Shown here: positions 12,905 through 22,686 of the stretch, piece after piece
How the letters are laid out: every line of letters starts with the position of its first letter
How positions within the stretch are numbered: the stretch's first letter is position 1
Assembly (NCBI GenBank): GCA_013368315.1
Contig: JAACJM010000318.1
Location: forward strand, 1-64,000
Origin: Tetrapyrgos nigripes
Taxonomy: Eukaryota; Basidiomycota; Agaricomycetes; Agaricales; Campanellaceae
Direction: 5' to 3'
DNA: 64,000 nt
Program-made: the position numbers and the translations under genes
The notes under the pieces: model-generated
Told to the model about the DNA's origin: nothing
Databases searched by the model: none
Seen by the model: only the letters and a program-made list of their open reading frames with translations

Positions 12905-13530
12905 TCCCCTGCCAATTTCGTCGAAAGACTGCTCTACGAATCCGTGGAGCAGTTCCAGCTGAAACCCTTCTTCCATTTTACCTTCACCAGATGTCCTTTG
13001 ACAGTACGTTCCCCTACTATCCTCCACACCATTACTTCTGTGTTTCTTCAACCATTCATATATGCGGCAGTGTCGAGGCGAAAGGAGTATGCAGCGACGA
13101 CCCTGGAGCAGCGGAAAAGTAGCCTCGACACTTTGCATATTTGTCGGAAATTATCCACTTCTTCCTCCTCTTCTATAACATGCCTTGAATTACGCTAACT
13201 TGTACTTTGTTTAGACAACCAATTTCGCTGAAAGACTGCTCTACGAATCCGTGGAGCAGCTCCAGCTGAAACCCTTCTTCCATTTTACCTTCACCAGATG
13301 TCCTTTGATGGTACGTTCCCCTACTATCCTCCACACCATTACTTCTGTGTTTCTTCAACCATTCATATATGCGGCAGTGTCGAGGCGAAAGGAGTATGCA
13401 GCGACGACCCTGGAGCAGCGGAAAAGTAGCCTCGACACTTTGCATATTTGTCAGAAATTATCCACTTCTTCCTCCTCTTCTATAACATGCCTTGAATTAC
13501 GCTAACTTGTACTTTGTTTAGACAACCAAT
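12905..13530. repeat. 307-bp tandem duplication
   Basis: Two near-identical units of about 307 bp. Each has GTGTCGAGGC ... GCCTCGACAC (10-bp arms around a loop of roughly 45 nt) and a CTGCTCTACGAATC..GGAGCAG stem. The ORF seen on each strand simply repeats. Confidence 0.85.
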
Positions 13531-14050
13531 TTCATGGAAAGACTGCTCTACGAATTCGTGGAGCAGCTCCAGCTGAAGGTTCTCTCTGGACTCAGACAGT
13601 ACCTACACCTTCTTTTAATCCAGAATGTACTTCCTTCTTCTCGCCAGCGTCCAAGACGCTCTACACACAACGATTGCTCTCCGAATCCGAGGAGCAATCG
13701 CTTTCAAGGCTCCTCTCTGGGTCTATAGAGTATCTAGTCGTTTAATTAATCCAAAATTGACTTTGTCGCCACGCCAGTGTCCAAGACGCTCTACACACAA
13801 CGATTGCTCTCCGAATCCAAGGAGCAATCGCTTTCGAGGCTCCTCTCTGAGTCTATAGCGAGAGTACCTACAACTTCATTCAAGCAGGAATGGGCTTCCT
13901 TCGTCGTGTCAGCATCCAAGACGCTCCACACCCGCACGACTAAAGATCTGGTGACGAATACTCTCCGAATCTGGGGAGCATTCCTTTTCGAGTGTTCTCT
14001 GTTACTCCAGAGAGTACCTACATCTTTTTTTATCCAGAATGTACTTCCTT
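13531..14050. repeat. Hairpin-rich repeat block
   Basis: Same components as at 2.6-7.4 kb. Includes imperfect palindromes (for example AGTGTCCAAGACGCT near 13776 and AGCATCCAAGACGCT near 13911). Confidence 0.75.
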
Positions 14051-14515
14051 CGTCTCGCCAGCGTCCAAGACGCTGCACACCCCTGCGAGTAAAAATCGGT
14101 CAACGATTGCTCTCCGAATCCGAGGAGCAACGCCTCCTTCGTCTCGCCAGCGTCCAAGACGCTGCACACCCCCGCGAGTAAAAATCGGTCAACAATTGCT
14201 CTCTGAATCCGAGGAGCAACGCCTCCTTCGTCTCGCCAGCGTCCAAGACGCTGCACACCCCCGCGAGTAAAAATCGGTCAACGATTGCTCTCCAAATCTG
14301 AGGAGCAACGCCTCCTTCGTCTCGCCAGCGTCCAAGACGCTGCACAACCCCGCGAGTAAAAATCGGTCAACGATTGCTCTCCGAATCCGAGGAGCAACGC
14401 CTCCTTCGTCTCGCCAGCGTCCAAGACGCTGCACACCCCCGCGAGTAAAAATCGGTCAACGATTGCTCTCCGAATCCGAGGAGCAACGCCTCCTTCGTCT
14501 CGCCAGCGTCCAAGA
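14050..14515. repeat. 89-bp tandem array, second locus (about 5 units)
   Basis: Same unit as 6073-6840, again flanked by the same larger composite on each side. Confidence 0.9.
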
Positions 14516-15540
14516 CGCTCTACACCCACACGACTAAAAATCGTTCAACGATTGCTCCACGAATTCGAGGAGCAACTCCAGCTGAAGGTTCTCTCCGAGT
14601 CCAGAGAGTACCTGCAACTTCATTCAAGCAGGAATGGGCTTCCTTCGTCGTGTCAGCGTCCAAGACGCTCCACACCCGCACGACTAAAGATCCGGTAACG
14701 AATACTCTCCGAATCCGTGGAGCATTCCTTTTCGAGTGTTCTCTGTTACTCCAGAGAGTACCTACATCTTCTTTTATCCAGAATGTACTTCCTTCGTCTC
14801 GCCAGCGTCCAAGACGCTGCACACCCCCGCGACTAAAAATCGGTCAACGGTTGCTCTCCGAATCCGAGGAGCAATCGCTTTCGAGGCTGCTTTCTGGATC
14901 CAGAGAGCAACTTCAGCTAAGACAGTACCTACACTTTCAGTATGGGCCTCCTTCGTCTCGCCAGCGTCCAAGACGCTCTACACCTGTACGACTAAAAATC
15001 GTTCAACGATTGCTCCACGAATTCGTGGAGCAGCTCCAGCTAAAGGTTCTCTCTGCATCCAGGGAGAGTCTACACCTTCTATTAATCGAAAATCGACTTT
15101 GTTGTCGCACCAGCGTCCAAGACGCTATACACACCCCCACAACCAATTTCACAGAAAGACTGCTCTACGAATTCGAGGAGCAGCTCCAGCTGAAGGTTCT
15201 CTCTGGACTCAGAGAGTACCTACGCCTTCTTTTAATCCAGAATGTACTTCGTTCTTCTCGCCAGCGTCCGAGACGCTCTACACGCGAACAACTAAAAATC
15301 GTTCAACGGTTGCTCTCCGAATCCGAGGAGCAATCGTTTTCGAGGTTCCTCTCTGTACTCTGCAGTTGAAAGAGTACCTACACCTTCAATCTAATCAAGT
15401 ATGGGCCTCCTGCGTCTTGCCAGCGTCCAAGACGCTCTACACACGCATGACTGAAAATTGCTCAACGATTGCCCTCCGAATGCGAGGAGCAATCGCTTTA
15501 GGGCTGCTCTCTGGGTCCAGAGAGTATCTACTCATTCAAT
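14516..15540. repeat. Hairpin-rich higher-order repeat
   Basis: Composite units with AGCGTCCAAGACGCT, CTGCTCTACGAATTC..GGAGCAG and CTCTCTG-NNN-CAGAGAG stems. Confidence 0.75.
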
Positions 15541-16075
15541 TAATCCAAAATCGACTTTGTTGTCGCACCAGCGTCCCAGACGCTACTACACCCCACAACC
15601 AACTTCGTGGAAAGATTGCTCCACGAATTCGTGGAGCAGCTCCACCTAAAGGTTCTCTTTGCTTCCAGAGAGAGTCTACACCTTCCATTAATCAAAAATC
15701 GACTTTGTCGTCACACCAGCGTCCAAGACGCTACTACACCCCACAACCAATTTCCCGGAAGGATTGCTCCACGAATTCGTGGAGCAACTCCAGCTAAAGG
15801 TTCTCTTTGCTTCCAGAGAGAGTCTACACCTTCCATTAATCGAAAATCGACTTTGTCATCGCACCAGCGTCCAAGACGCTACTACACACCACAACCAATT
15901 TCGCGGAAGGATTGCTCCACGAATTCGTGGAGCAACTCCAGCTAAAGGTTCTCTTTGCTTCCGGAGAGAGTCTACACCTTCCATTAATCGAAAATCGACT
16001 TTGTCGTCGCACCAGCGTCCAAGACGCTACTACACCCCACAACCAATTTCCCGGAAGGATTGCTCCATGAATTCT
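15541..16075. repeat. 148-bp tandem repeat (about 3.5 units)
   Basis: AATCGACTTTGT starts at 15549, 15697, 15845 and 15993, 148 bp apart; each unit has AGCGTCC(A/C)AGACGCT and a TTGCTCC..GGAGCAA stem. Confidence 0.9.
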
Positions 16076-16438
16076 ATAGCACTACTAGTAGAAATTTATG
16101 TACATTGTAATTTCGCTACTTAGCCTAATATACTTTTGTCCTTACCCTTTCCCCAGTGCTTGATAGGCTGCTCAGAGGCGAACATTACCCTGGCTTAAAA
16201 AAAAAAAGTTGACTTGGCATACTTATTAGCTGAGATTCTTGGCCGTCAAGAAGGCATCGTCCTAGACGCTTGTCAGTTGTGTAAGTCGATAGGCAACCCA
16301 TACATATACTTAGCAGGTATATAGTTAATATCATCCATGAATTCTGACTTCAACGAGTTTGGTTGATTACTTGTTAAAAAGATTTGGGGGATTTCTTGGG
16401 ATCCAAATACTTATATATATAGCTACTGAGACGAACAC
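16076..16438. other. Gene-free spacer
   Basis: AT-rich, with an A run near 16198-16208. No ORF, RNA gene or main-family repeat recognised. Confidence 0.4.
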
Positions 16439-16775
16439 TTGGTGTGTGAATGTCTTGGACGAACATTTCAGATGCGAGTCAAGAACATCTGGATGCATCT
16501 GTGTATGTCGTATGTGAACGTCTCAGACGCTCACATGTACTCTGAGGTTCCCACATATAGATATCAACACATCCATGTATGTGAGCGTCCAAGACGTTCA
16601 CATATAGATGTCGATCTATCTGTGTATATGAACGTCTCGGACACTCACATACATAGATGTAGATTTCGCATCTGTATATTTGAACGTCTTGGACGCTCAC
16701 ATGCACAGATGTGTATTTCAATGCATCTGTGTATATGAACGTCTTGGATGTGAATGTCTCGGACATTCACAGACA
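16438..16775. repeat. Palindromic repeat with CACATA spacers
   Basis: About seven copies of GAACGTCTTGGACGCTC-like palindromes (the AGCGTCCAAGACGCT family, here mostly with the TTG loop on the + strand) separated by ACATAxAxATGTxxAT blocks. Confidence 0.75.
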
Positions 16776-16777
16776 CA

Positions 16778-17240
16778 TCCAACCCAAGTCCAACCAATCC
16801 CAACCCAAGGAAACCCAACCCTGCCCACCCAACCCTGCCCACCCCACCCTGCCCACCCAACCCTGCCCACCCCACCCTGCCCACCCAACCCTGCCCACCC
16901 AACCCTGCCCAACCCTACAAGCCTCACCCTGCCCAACCCTGCCCAACCCTGCCCACTCAACCCTGCCCAACCCTACCCAACTCTGCCCAACTCTGCTCAA
17001 CCCTGCCTGACCCTACCCAACCCTGTAAGCCGACCCTAGGCCCAACCCTACCCAACCCTGTAAGCCAACCCTAGGCCCAACCCTGCCCAACCCTGTAAGC
17101 CGACCCTAGGCCCAACCCTACCCAACCCTGTAAGCCGACCCTAGGCCCAACCCTGCCCAACCCTGTAAGCCGACCCTAGGCCCAACCCTGCCCAACCCTG
17201 TAAGCCGACCCTAGGCTCGAACCCTAATCGAACCCTATGA
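16778..17240. repeat. C-rich minisatellite grading into degenerate telomere-like repeat
   Basis: CCCAACCCTGCCCACCC-type units give way to a unit of about 36 bp containing GTAAGCCGACCCTAGGCCC, then to AACCCTAATCGAACCCTA. Strongly strand-asymmetric, C on +. Confidence 0.85.
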
Positions 17241-17270
17241 ACCTCCCTATAACCCTAAACCCTAACCACG
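17241..17270 (+). repeat. Degenerate interstitial telomeric repeat
   Basis: AACCCTAAACCCTAACC within 17250-17267, C-rich strand on +. Confidence 0.6.
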
Positions 17271-17454
17271 TCACATACTCACATGCCACCCAATGCATCA
17301 ATCACCCCTTTAATTTTCCCCCCAAAATATCATATATACCCTCTGCCCCAACCATCCAAACAGCTATCAGCAATATTATGTACTCAGCAGTTACATACAC
17401 TCCAAATCTACACTCTTCCCACCCAACACTAGTCGCCACGCATAAAATCCCACC

Positions 17455-17542
17455 CAGCAGGCCCAACCCTGCCCAACCCTGTAAGCCGACCCTAGGCTCG
17501 AACCCTAATCGAACCCTACGAACCTCCCTATAACCCTAAGTG
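17455..17542. repeat. Second copy of the GCCGACCCTAGG / AACCCTAA junction
   Basis: Repeats the order of 17170-17260: CCCAACCCTGCCC, GTAAGCCGACCCTAGG, AACCCTAATCGAACCCTA, CCCTATAACCCTAA. Confidence 0.75.
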
Positions 17543-17574
17543 ATCCTTACGGTTACTCCGGTGTTACTAGCCTA

Positions 17575-17607
17575 ACCCGAACCCTAACCCTAACACTAAC
17601 GCTAACA
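17575..17607 (+). repeat. Interstitial telomeric repeat, slightly degenerate
   Basis: CCCTAACCCTAACACTAACGCTAAC: two perfect units then two with one substitution each. Confidence 0.8.
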
Positions 17608-18316
17608 TTACATAATCCGGTCACGTGGCGCCTACCCCTAATCGGGTCGGTAGTAAGTCCATGTCGCGGTCACGTGATCTGCCTTCGGGCCGATACGTGG
17701 CCGGGGACCGGTGTACAGTCGGCCCGGTCCATACCGGACACCGGTTTGATCCGAGGACACGTGATTGTCCGTGACCTCGGCCATCGGTCAGGGGCTTGAT
17801 GTCGGGTACCTTCGGGTGCCTGACGGATAGCTTCCGAGCCAATCGGCGATCTCGGCGACTGCGGATACCACTACGGTGGTTCCTCCGTGGGAGTCGGGCT
17901 CGGTTAAATCTTGTAATGATTATCCGTTTGTATTAGCGTGAGAGTCCGTCGGTCGACACTCTATTGCTAACCACTTTAGGATTGTATTGGTGCGACTCCG
18001 TCGCACCCGATCGTCACCCTGGGCCTACGGTCTAGACTTGAGAGCTTATGGCCATTGGCTCCTCAAGTCCGAGGTCCCCAGACGGTGCGTCATCACATTC
18101 AGTTTTCTTACTAACGACTCCCAGGTACCTCCACGGTTCCGTCGGAGTCGCCAGCGAAAGTACTCTAACATAACGGATCTGAAGAGTATAAATACGAAAC
18201 GGTAATTGGCCTGGAACCACAGAAACTGGTTCCCCGTTATCCAGTTACATACTTTCGCAACCCTCTACAGCCTTTTCTTACACTCTCGCACCTTCGGCGC
18301 TCGAGTGGACGACCCC
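17608..18316 (+). promoter_or_regulatory. GC-rich segment between two telomeric runs, promoter- or LTR-like
   Basis: Higher GC than its surroundings, with repeated CACGTG boxes, a TATAAATA at 18187-18194 followed by pyrimidine-rich sequence, and a 7-3-7 palindrome (GTGCGAC-TCC-GTCGCAC, 17990-18006). A solo LTR or a promoter for the ORF at 18410 would both fit. No terminal direct repeats or target duplication were identified, so the identity is inference. Confidence 0.3.
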
Positions 18317-18334
18317 CCCTAACCCTAACCCTAA
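18317..18334 (+). repeat. Interstitial telomeric repeat, three perfect units
   Basis: CCCTAA x3, immediately followed by CCTCGG and then the orphan ORF. Confidence 0.85.
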
Positions 18335-18409
18335 CCTCGGCCTGCCACTCCTCGGCCACCCTCAACTCAGCCAGTGATTAGAGATGGCGGCGCTTGGGAT
18401 ACACGTTCT

Positions 18410-18949
18410 ATGACTCCTTTTGCATTGTCTTCTACAGAACCGCTGCTCACTCGTCACTGGACCATGAACCCCCTCGTGGATGGCAAGACTTTTGATGCTG
18501 ACTACAGGAGACAAGACACACTGATTCGAGTCCATGCCACTCCAAACTTCCGGATGGACAAGGTCTCAATCACCTGGAAAGGGAGAAACCCTGTTCTCGT
18601 AGATCCAGAGCTTATAGAACCCACCAAAGTCAAGCCAACTACCCATGAAGCTGGTATCTTTATTTACAAGGGACTACATGCTGGCAAATACGCCAGACGG
18701 ATATATCATAAATACGACCTGGGGGCTCATAGGTATGACCCGTGGTTGCAGTTGGCGACATTTAAGCACTGCGGCCGTCTCGATGACGAGATGATTGATG
18801 AGTGGGTTTTGATTGACGCCAGTGATTGCACTGGCGCTGAGAAAGCCTCAATAAATAGCAAATGGAATAGGTGGATGGAGGAGAAGAAGAGCGCAGCGAG
18901 GGCTGGAAAAAGGGAACAGAAGCGTCAACCTAAGTCAGCATCATCATAG
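18410..18949 (+). CDS. Orphan ORF, possible 3' exon of a larger gene
   Basis: ATG at 18410 (MTPFALSSTEPLL...), 179 residues to the TAG at 18947-18949. The frame stays open upstream to about 18374 without another ATG. The C terminus is basic (KSAARAGKREQKRQPK) and the central part has a GIFIYKGLHAGKYARRI segment that could be a small beta-barrel, but no family is recognised. It begins 75 bp after a telomeric run, so it may be the 3' end of a gene cut at an old chromosome end, or may use the preceding GC-rich segment as promoter. Confidence 0.45.
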   Translation: MTPFALSSTEPLLTRHWTMNPLVDGKTFDADYRRQDTLIRVHATPNFRMDKVSITWKGRNPVLVDPELIEPTKVKPTTHEAGIFIYKGLHAGKYARRIYHKYDLGAHRYDPWLQLATFKHCGRLDDEMIDEWVLIDASDCTGAEKASINSKWNRWMEEKKSAARAGKREQKRQPKSASS

Positions 18950-19312
18950 GATTATCACCTTTCTCTCTGTAGCGAACATGACAGCTCGGGAAGCTGTTCA
19001 AAATGATCTTGTACAATTTTTCTTGTAGCATATGTAGCATATCAGATTTAACATGACCCCAACAAAGAATATCGATGAATAGTGTACATATATTACAAGA
19101 CCAGGTATATTACTTACTGCCAATCGAAGACACCAAGTCAATAATTTGGCGCATCTGAAATCGAGGCACTAGGTGCCTTGAACATCTGTGGGTGAAGATG
19201 TAATACGACCTGCTACAGCCTACAGATACCTACCCCACACACCCAACCAGAGGAATCAAGCACGTAGAGTAGTATGCCTGATCAGCTCCTTTATCTCGGT
19301 TTAGTAGAGGTG
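18950..19312. other. Gene-free spacer
   Basis: No ORF, RNA gene or repeat recognised. Confidence 0.35.
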
Positions 19313-19380
19313 GTGATGGTTCGCAAAGAGGATGTAAAAGATTACGAAGCTGTTGACGCCTGTGACTTATAGAGCGATGC

Positions 19381-19468
19381 GGCCAGGATTTTACTCACTA
19401 TGATGTCATTGCTCATAAGTTCCTTGCACCGTAGACTTTCTTAGGTTATAGTGAGCAAAATCCTGGCC
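19381..19468. mobile_element. 88-bp foldback MITE (GGCCAGGATTTT family), copy 1
   Basis: Starts GGCCAGGATTTTACTCAC and ends with its near-perfect inverse GTGAGCAAAATCCTGGCC, giving a hairpin of about 21-bp arms. The flanking 65-70 bp on the left (about 19313-19380) also reappear, inverted, next to the copy at 43129-43215. Confidence 0.7.
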
Positions 19469-19512
19469 TGGTCGGTCTAAAATAACTCAAGACAATTGAA
19501 TACGCAATTCAA

Positions 19513-19540
19513 TATCTCTATCTATCTATCTATCTATCTG
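19513..19540. repeat. (TATC)n microsatellite
   Basis: About six TATC units. Confidence 0.8.
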
Positions 19541-19576
19541 CGTACCATCTCAGAGTTTCCTGAACCTATTGATGGT

Positions 19577-19650
19577 GACGTCATGGTGAGCAAAATCCTG
19601 GCCGTGTCGGTCTACACCTGACATGCATCAATAGCTTAGTAATCTTTTTC
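19577..19650. mobile_element. Half copy of the GGCCAGGATTTT foldback element
   Basis: Only the right arm (GTGAGCAAAATCCTGGCC, ending at 19603) with its flank GCATCAATAGCTTAGTAATC is present; the same flank follows the copy at 43129. Confidence 0.6.
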
Positions 19651-19654
19651 CACT

Positions 19655-19880
19655 TGCTCTCACTCAACCCATCCCAACCCATCCGACTCCTGCTAGCTCA
19701 ACCCAACTCATCCCAACATCTCATTCCAATCCCAACTCATCCCAACCCATCCTATCCCAATCAACCCATCCCATCCCATCCCAACCCATCCCAACCCAAC
19801 CCATCCCAACCCATCCCAGGGTTTCCAACCCTACGATCAACCCAACAAGGTCCTAATAACCCCCTAACCCTACGCATCAG
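19655..19880. repeat. C-rich minisatellite and degenerate telomere-like junction
   Basis: CCCATCCCAACC-type units followed by TCCTAATAACCCCCTAACCC. The TCCTAATAACCC motif also precedes the telomeric run at 51901. Confidence 0.75.
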
Positions 19881-19885
19881 GGCAG

Positions 19886-20640
19886 GTTTGGGCGTGTGGG
19901 CTATTTGAGAGATGGATTTGCCGTCCGAATCGATTGGCATCGTTTTCAACGTGATCTGAGCGCGTGCACACGAGCTACAGCGGGTTTTTAAATGTTTATG
20001 TATACTGGTAGTAACAAACGTTGTTATTCTCTCGGACAAAATCGAATCGATTCTGAATGCCTGGAAACGCGTAAACCCACACAATCGAAACGATAGCTCA
20101 AAAAACTAAAAAATGCAAGGGAGAAGTGCAATTAGGGCCAAAAAGCAACTTTTCAGTCTTCAACCCTGTATTTGACGACCTGTGCATCGCCTTACAGGTC
20201 CGTAACCTTTACCGATAGAATAAGGGGGATGGAATGCCCCCCCTGGCTTCTTTGGGGGATTTTTGAACGGTGCGAACTCTTACAAGAAGAAGGGAAAGCC
20301 TAACTATGGCAGAGTGGTCAAAGCGCTGCCAAAAATACTTTCTTTGCGCAGAACCTCTCATGCTGCTGCTCCGCAGCTTTCAATAGACCAGCTTTCTCAT
20401 TTTTCTATCAAACCAAAAGGTAGATATTGGAACTTTATTGAACGGAACACAGCTGCGCAATACAGAAAGCAAAAAAATTGAACGCCGTTTGTATTGCAAT
20501 TACTGAGAAAATAGAATGGGTGTGTAAGCGGATTCCTATGTAAGTGGACTGTCGAAATCGATTGGTGAAGTTTCCGAGTGGATCTGAGAGAAGGAGAATG
20601 CGCTAGTGAGGCTTGAGCGTGGTGGTGGATGAGGGTGAGT
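19886..20640. other. Gene-free stretch
   Basis: Short ORFs only; none has convincing composition. A C7/G5 hairpin lies near 20236-20258. Confidence 0.35.
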
Positions 20641-20900
20641 ACTTGCAACGCTCAAGTCGTTGGAGGGTGTATCTACCTAGGAATGACTTGAGGATTGCAG
20701 TGGAGCTCTATCTTCTAGATACGACTTGAGCGTTGCGGTTGAATGCAACAACTAGAGAGTAAATACTTCCAACAATCAAGTCATCGGAGGTGATACCTAC
20801 AAGGTACAACGACTTGAGCATTGGGATTGAATGAGGATGCATACTTACAGCTCAAGTCGTTGGACATTGTATCTACTTTGTACAATATATAACAACAACG
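20640..20900. repeat. Diverged tandem repeat with CGCTCAAGTCGTT / AACGACTTGAGCG arms
   Basis: The motif appears four or five times in alternating orientation, so neighbouring units can pair. Confidence 0.6.
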
Positions 20901-21039
20901 ATTGCTACGCACAAGCTTGATCAAAGATCAGTTGATTATTGCAGACTATTTTTCACCTAGTACAACCTGAATATCTAAGTATATTGATAGGCCACTGGTA
21001 TATCTATTCCGGATCTTTAAGTACTTATTAGACAAGTAC

Positions 21040-21280
21040 TAGCGCGTTGCAATACATCATCAGTGTACGCAGCATCTCAGATGCATAGGCTTACCCACAA
21101 CTAGTAACGGGCAGTCAACTTACTCACACAATACATCATCAGTGTATGCAGCGTCCCAGACACTAGTGACACTACGCGTAATATCCTAAATCCATCATCT
21201 TACCCACAACCAGTTATGGGTAGCAAACTCGTTCACACGAGACATCATCAGTGTACGCACAACATCCTGAATGCATACCT
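21040..21280. repeat. Short tandem repeat (CATCATCAGTGTACGCA)
   Basis: Three diverged units with CATCATCAGTGTACGCA, AGCGTCCCAGACACT-like cores and TACCCACAACTAGTAACGGG. Confidence 0.6.
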
Positions 21281-21329
21281 GAGGCCTAAATTAATGGGGG
21301 GACCCACGATGGTCATAGCGGGACTTGTT

Positions 21330-22450
21330 ATAATATTAGAACTTACTGGACACTCCAAGTGTCCAAAAAATCATGAATGCTAAGTATACTACTATAGTAT
21401 ACTCAGAGTGTTTGGGACACTGTGAGTGTTCACTCCGCTCACAGCGTCCACATTATTCTATATATGTATGAATAGCTGAATGTATTTAATACCATTCGTG
21501 TTCATTCTCATCCGTGCAGACACAGAATGCAACGCTGGTGGCAGAGCATTCTGTATCATGCACACACAGAATGCTAGCTACGCTGTGAGCGGAGCACTCT
21601 GTATCATGCATGCATCATACAGAATGCAATGCTGACAGCGGAGCATCCTGTGTAATGCGGTGAACACTCAAGTCGTCTTTGACCGACTTCAGCGTTCACG
21701 CTGTGAGCGGAGCACTCTGTATCATGCATGCATCATACAGAATGCAACGCTGACAGCGGAGCATCTGTAATGCGGTGAACGCTCAAGTCGTCTTTGACCG
21801 ACTTCAGCGTTCACGAAAATATCATAAATATAATCTTATTCTTCAGCCACCGAGAGAAAACAATTCATATCTACATGAATTCTCCATCGTTTTGCTTGAA
21901 TAGTATACCATTTTAAAGCTATGTACTAGCGTTATAGACACGACGATAATATATATTAACTTTGGAATACACAGTCATCAATATTGCTTTTGACTGTTTT
22001 TGCTTAATTAAAAATACTTCCAGTCCCCTAATGCACTGGTCCTATAAATAGGAAATGTAGGGATTAATTCAGGGCACTTTTCTGTGCAAACAAAACAACC
22101 TGTTTATGCGTAAAATTCTTTGTTTTCTTCAAAATTGTCAAAAAATACATGAGAGGAACATTCACTTAGGACGCTCAAGTCGAGCATCCATACCTCCGCT
22201 GTCAGTGGAGCATGCATGCATGCACAGAATGCAACGCTGATAGCGGAGCATCCTACAGTTACATAAATTTTACGGACGCTCTGAGCGTCCATAACTTTCA
22301 CGGACACTGTCCAAAAAATTATTGGATGCTGAGTGTCCTGCAATTTCACAGTCACTGTCCATAAATTTCACGGAAGCTCAAAGCGTTCATGATTTTATCG
22401 ACAGTCCAAGTGACCCATAATTTCTCAGCTTGGTCGTCCACACAGCGAAT
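21330..22450. repeat. AT-rich hairpin repeats with CGCTGTGAGCG and ATCATGCATGCATCAT cores
   Basis: Units at about 21585-21690 and 21700-21815 are near-identical; each has CGCTGTGAGCG, a CTGTATCATGCATGCATCAT quasi-palindrome and AAGTCGTCTTTGACCGACTT. Further GACGCT and GACACT hairpins lie at 22270-22400. Confidence 0.75.
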
Positions 22451-22686
22451 TCCGACCAAGTAGGAATTCGTTGTATCTGTCAGTAGATACTCCTACTTGC
22501 AGATACACTGAGTCAGACTCGAACAAGGTTTATACGAAATCAGTAAATTGATACTCTATAGCTATATACAGGTGTTTCAAGAATATGTAAGTCCGTGAAC
22601 ACGTATGACTGTGTGTATGACTGTGCAGAGAACCGGAAGTACGAGAAATAAGATCTAGCAAAGAAATACGTGCGTAGTGCTAAAGA

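Noticed and set aside
14736..15797. 353-codon plus ORF, and similar ORFs of 90-240 codons at 2.6-7.4 and 13.6-16.1 kb
   Set aside because: Repeat-derived, recurring with SPASKTL/RQRPRRS-type readings in alternative frames of the same hairpins; no conserved frame between units.
2600..16075. CRISPR-like array of short palindromic repeats
   Set aside because: Spacers are not unique or of constant length, the repeats are part of larger tandem units, there are no cas genes, and the genes in the window are eukaryotic.
16645..17074. ORFs rich in Pro/Asn or Gly/Val on both strands
   Set aside because: Direct translation of the CCCAACCCTGCCC minisatellite.
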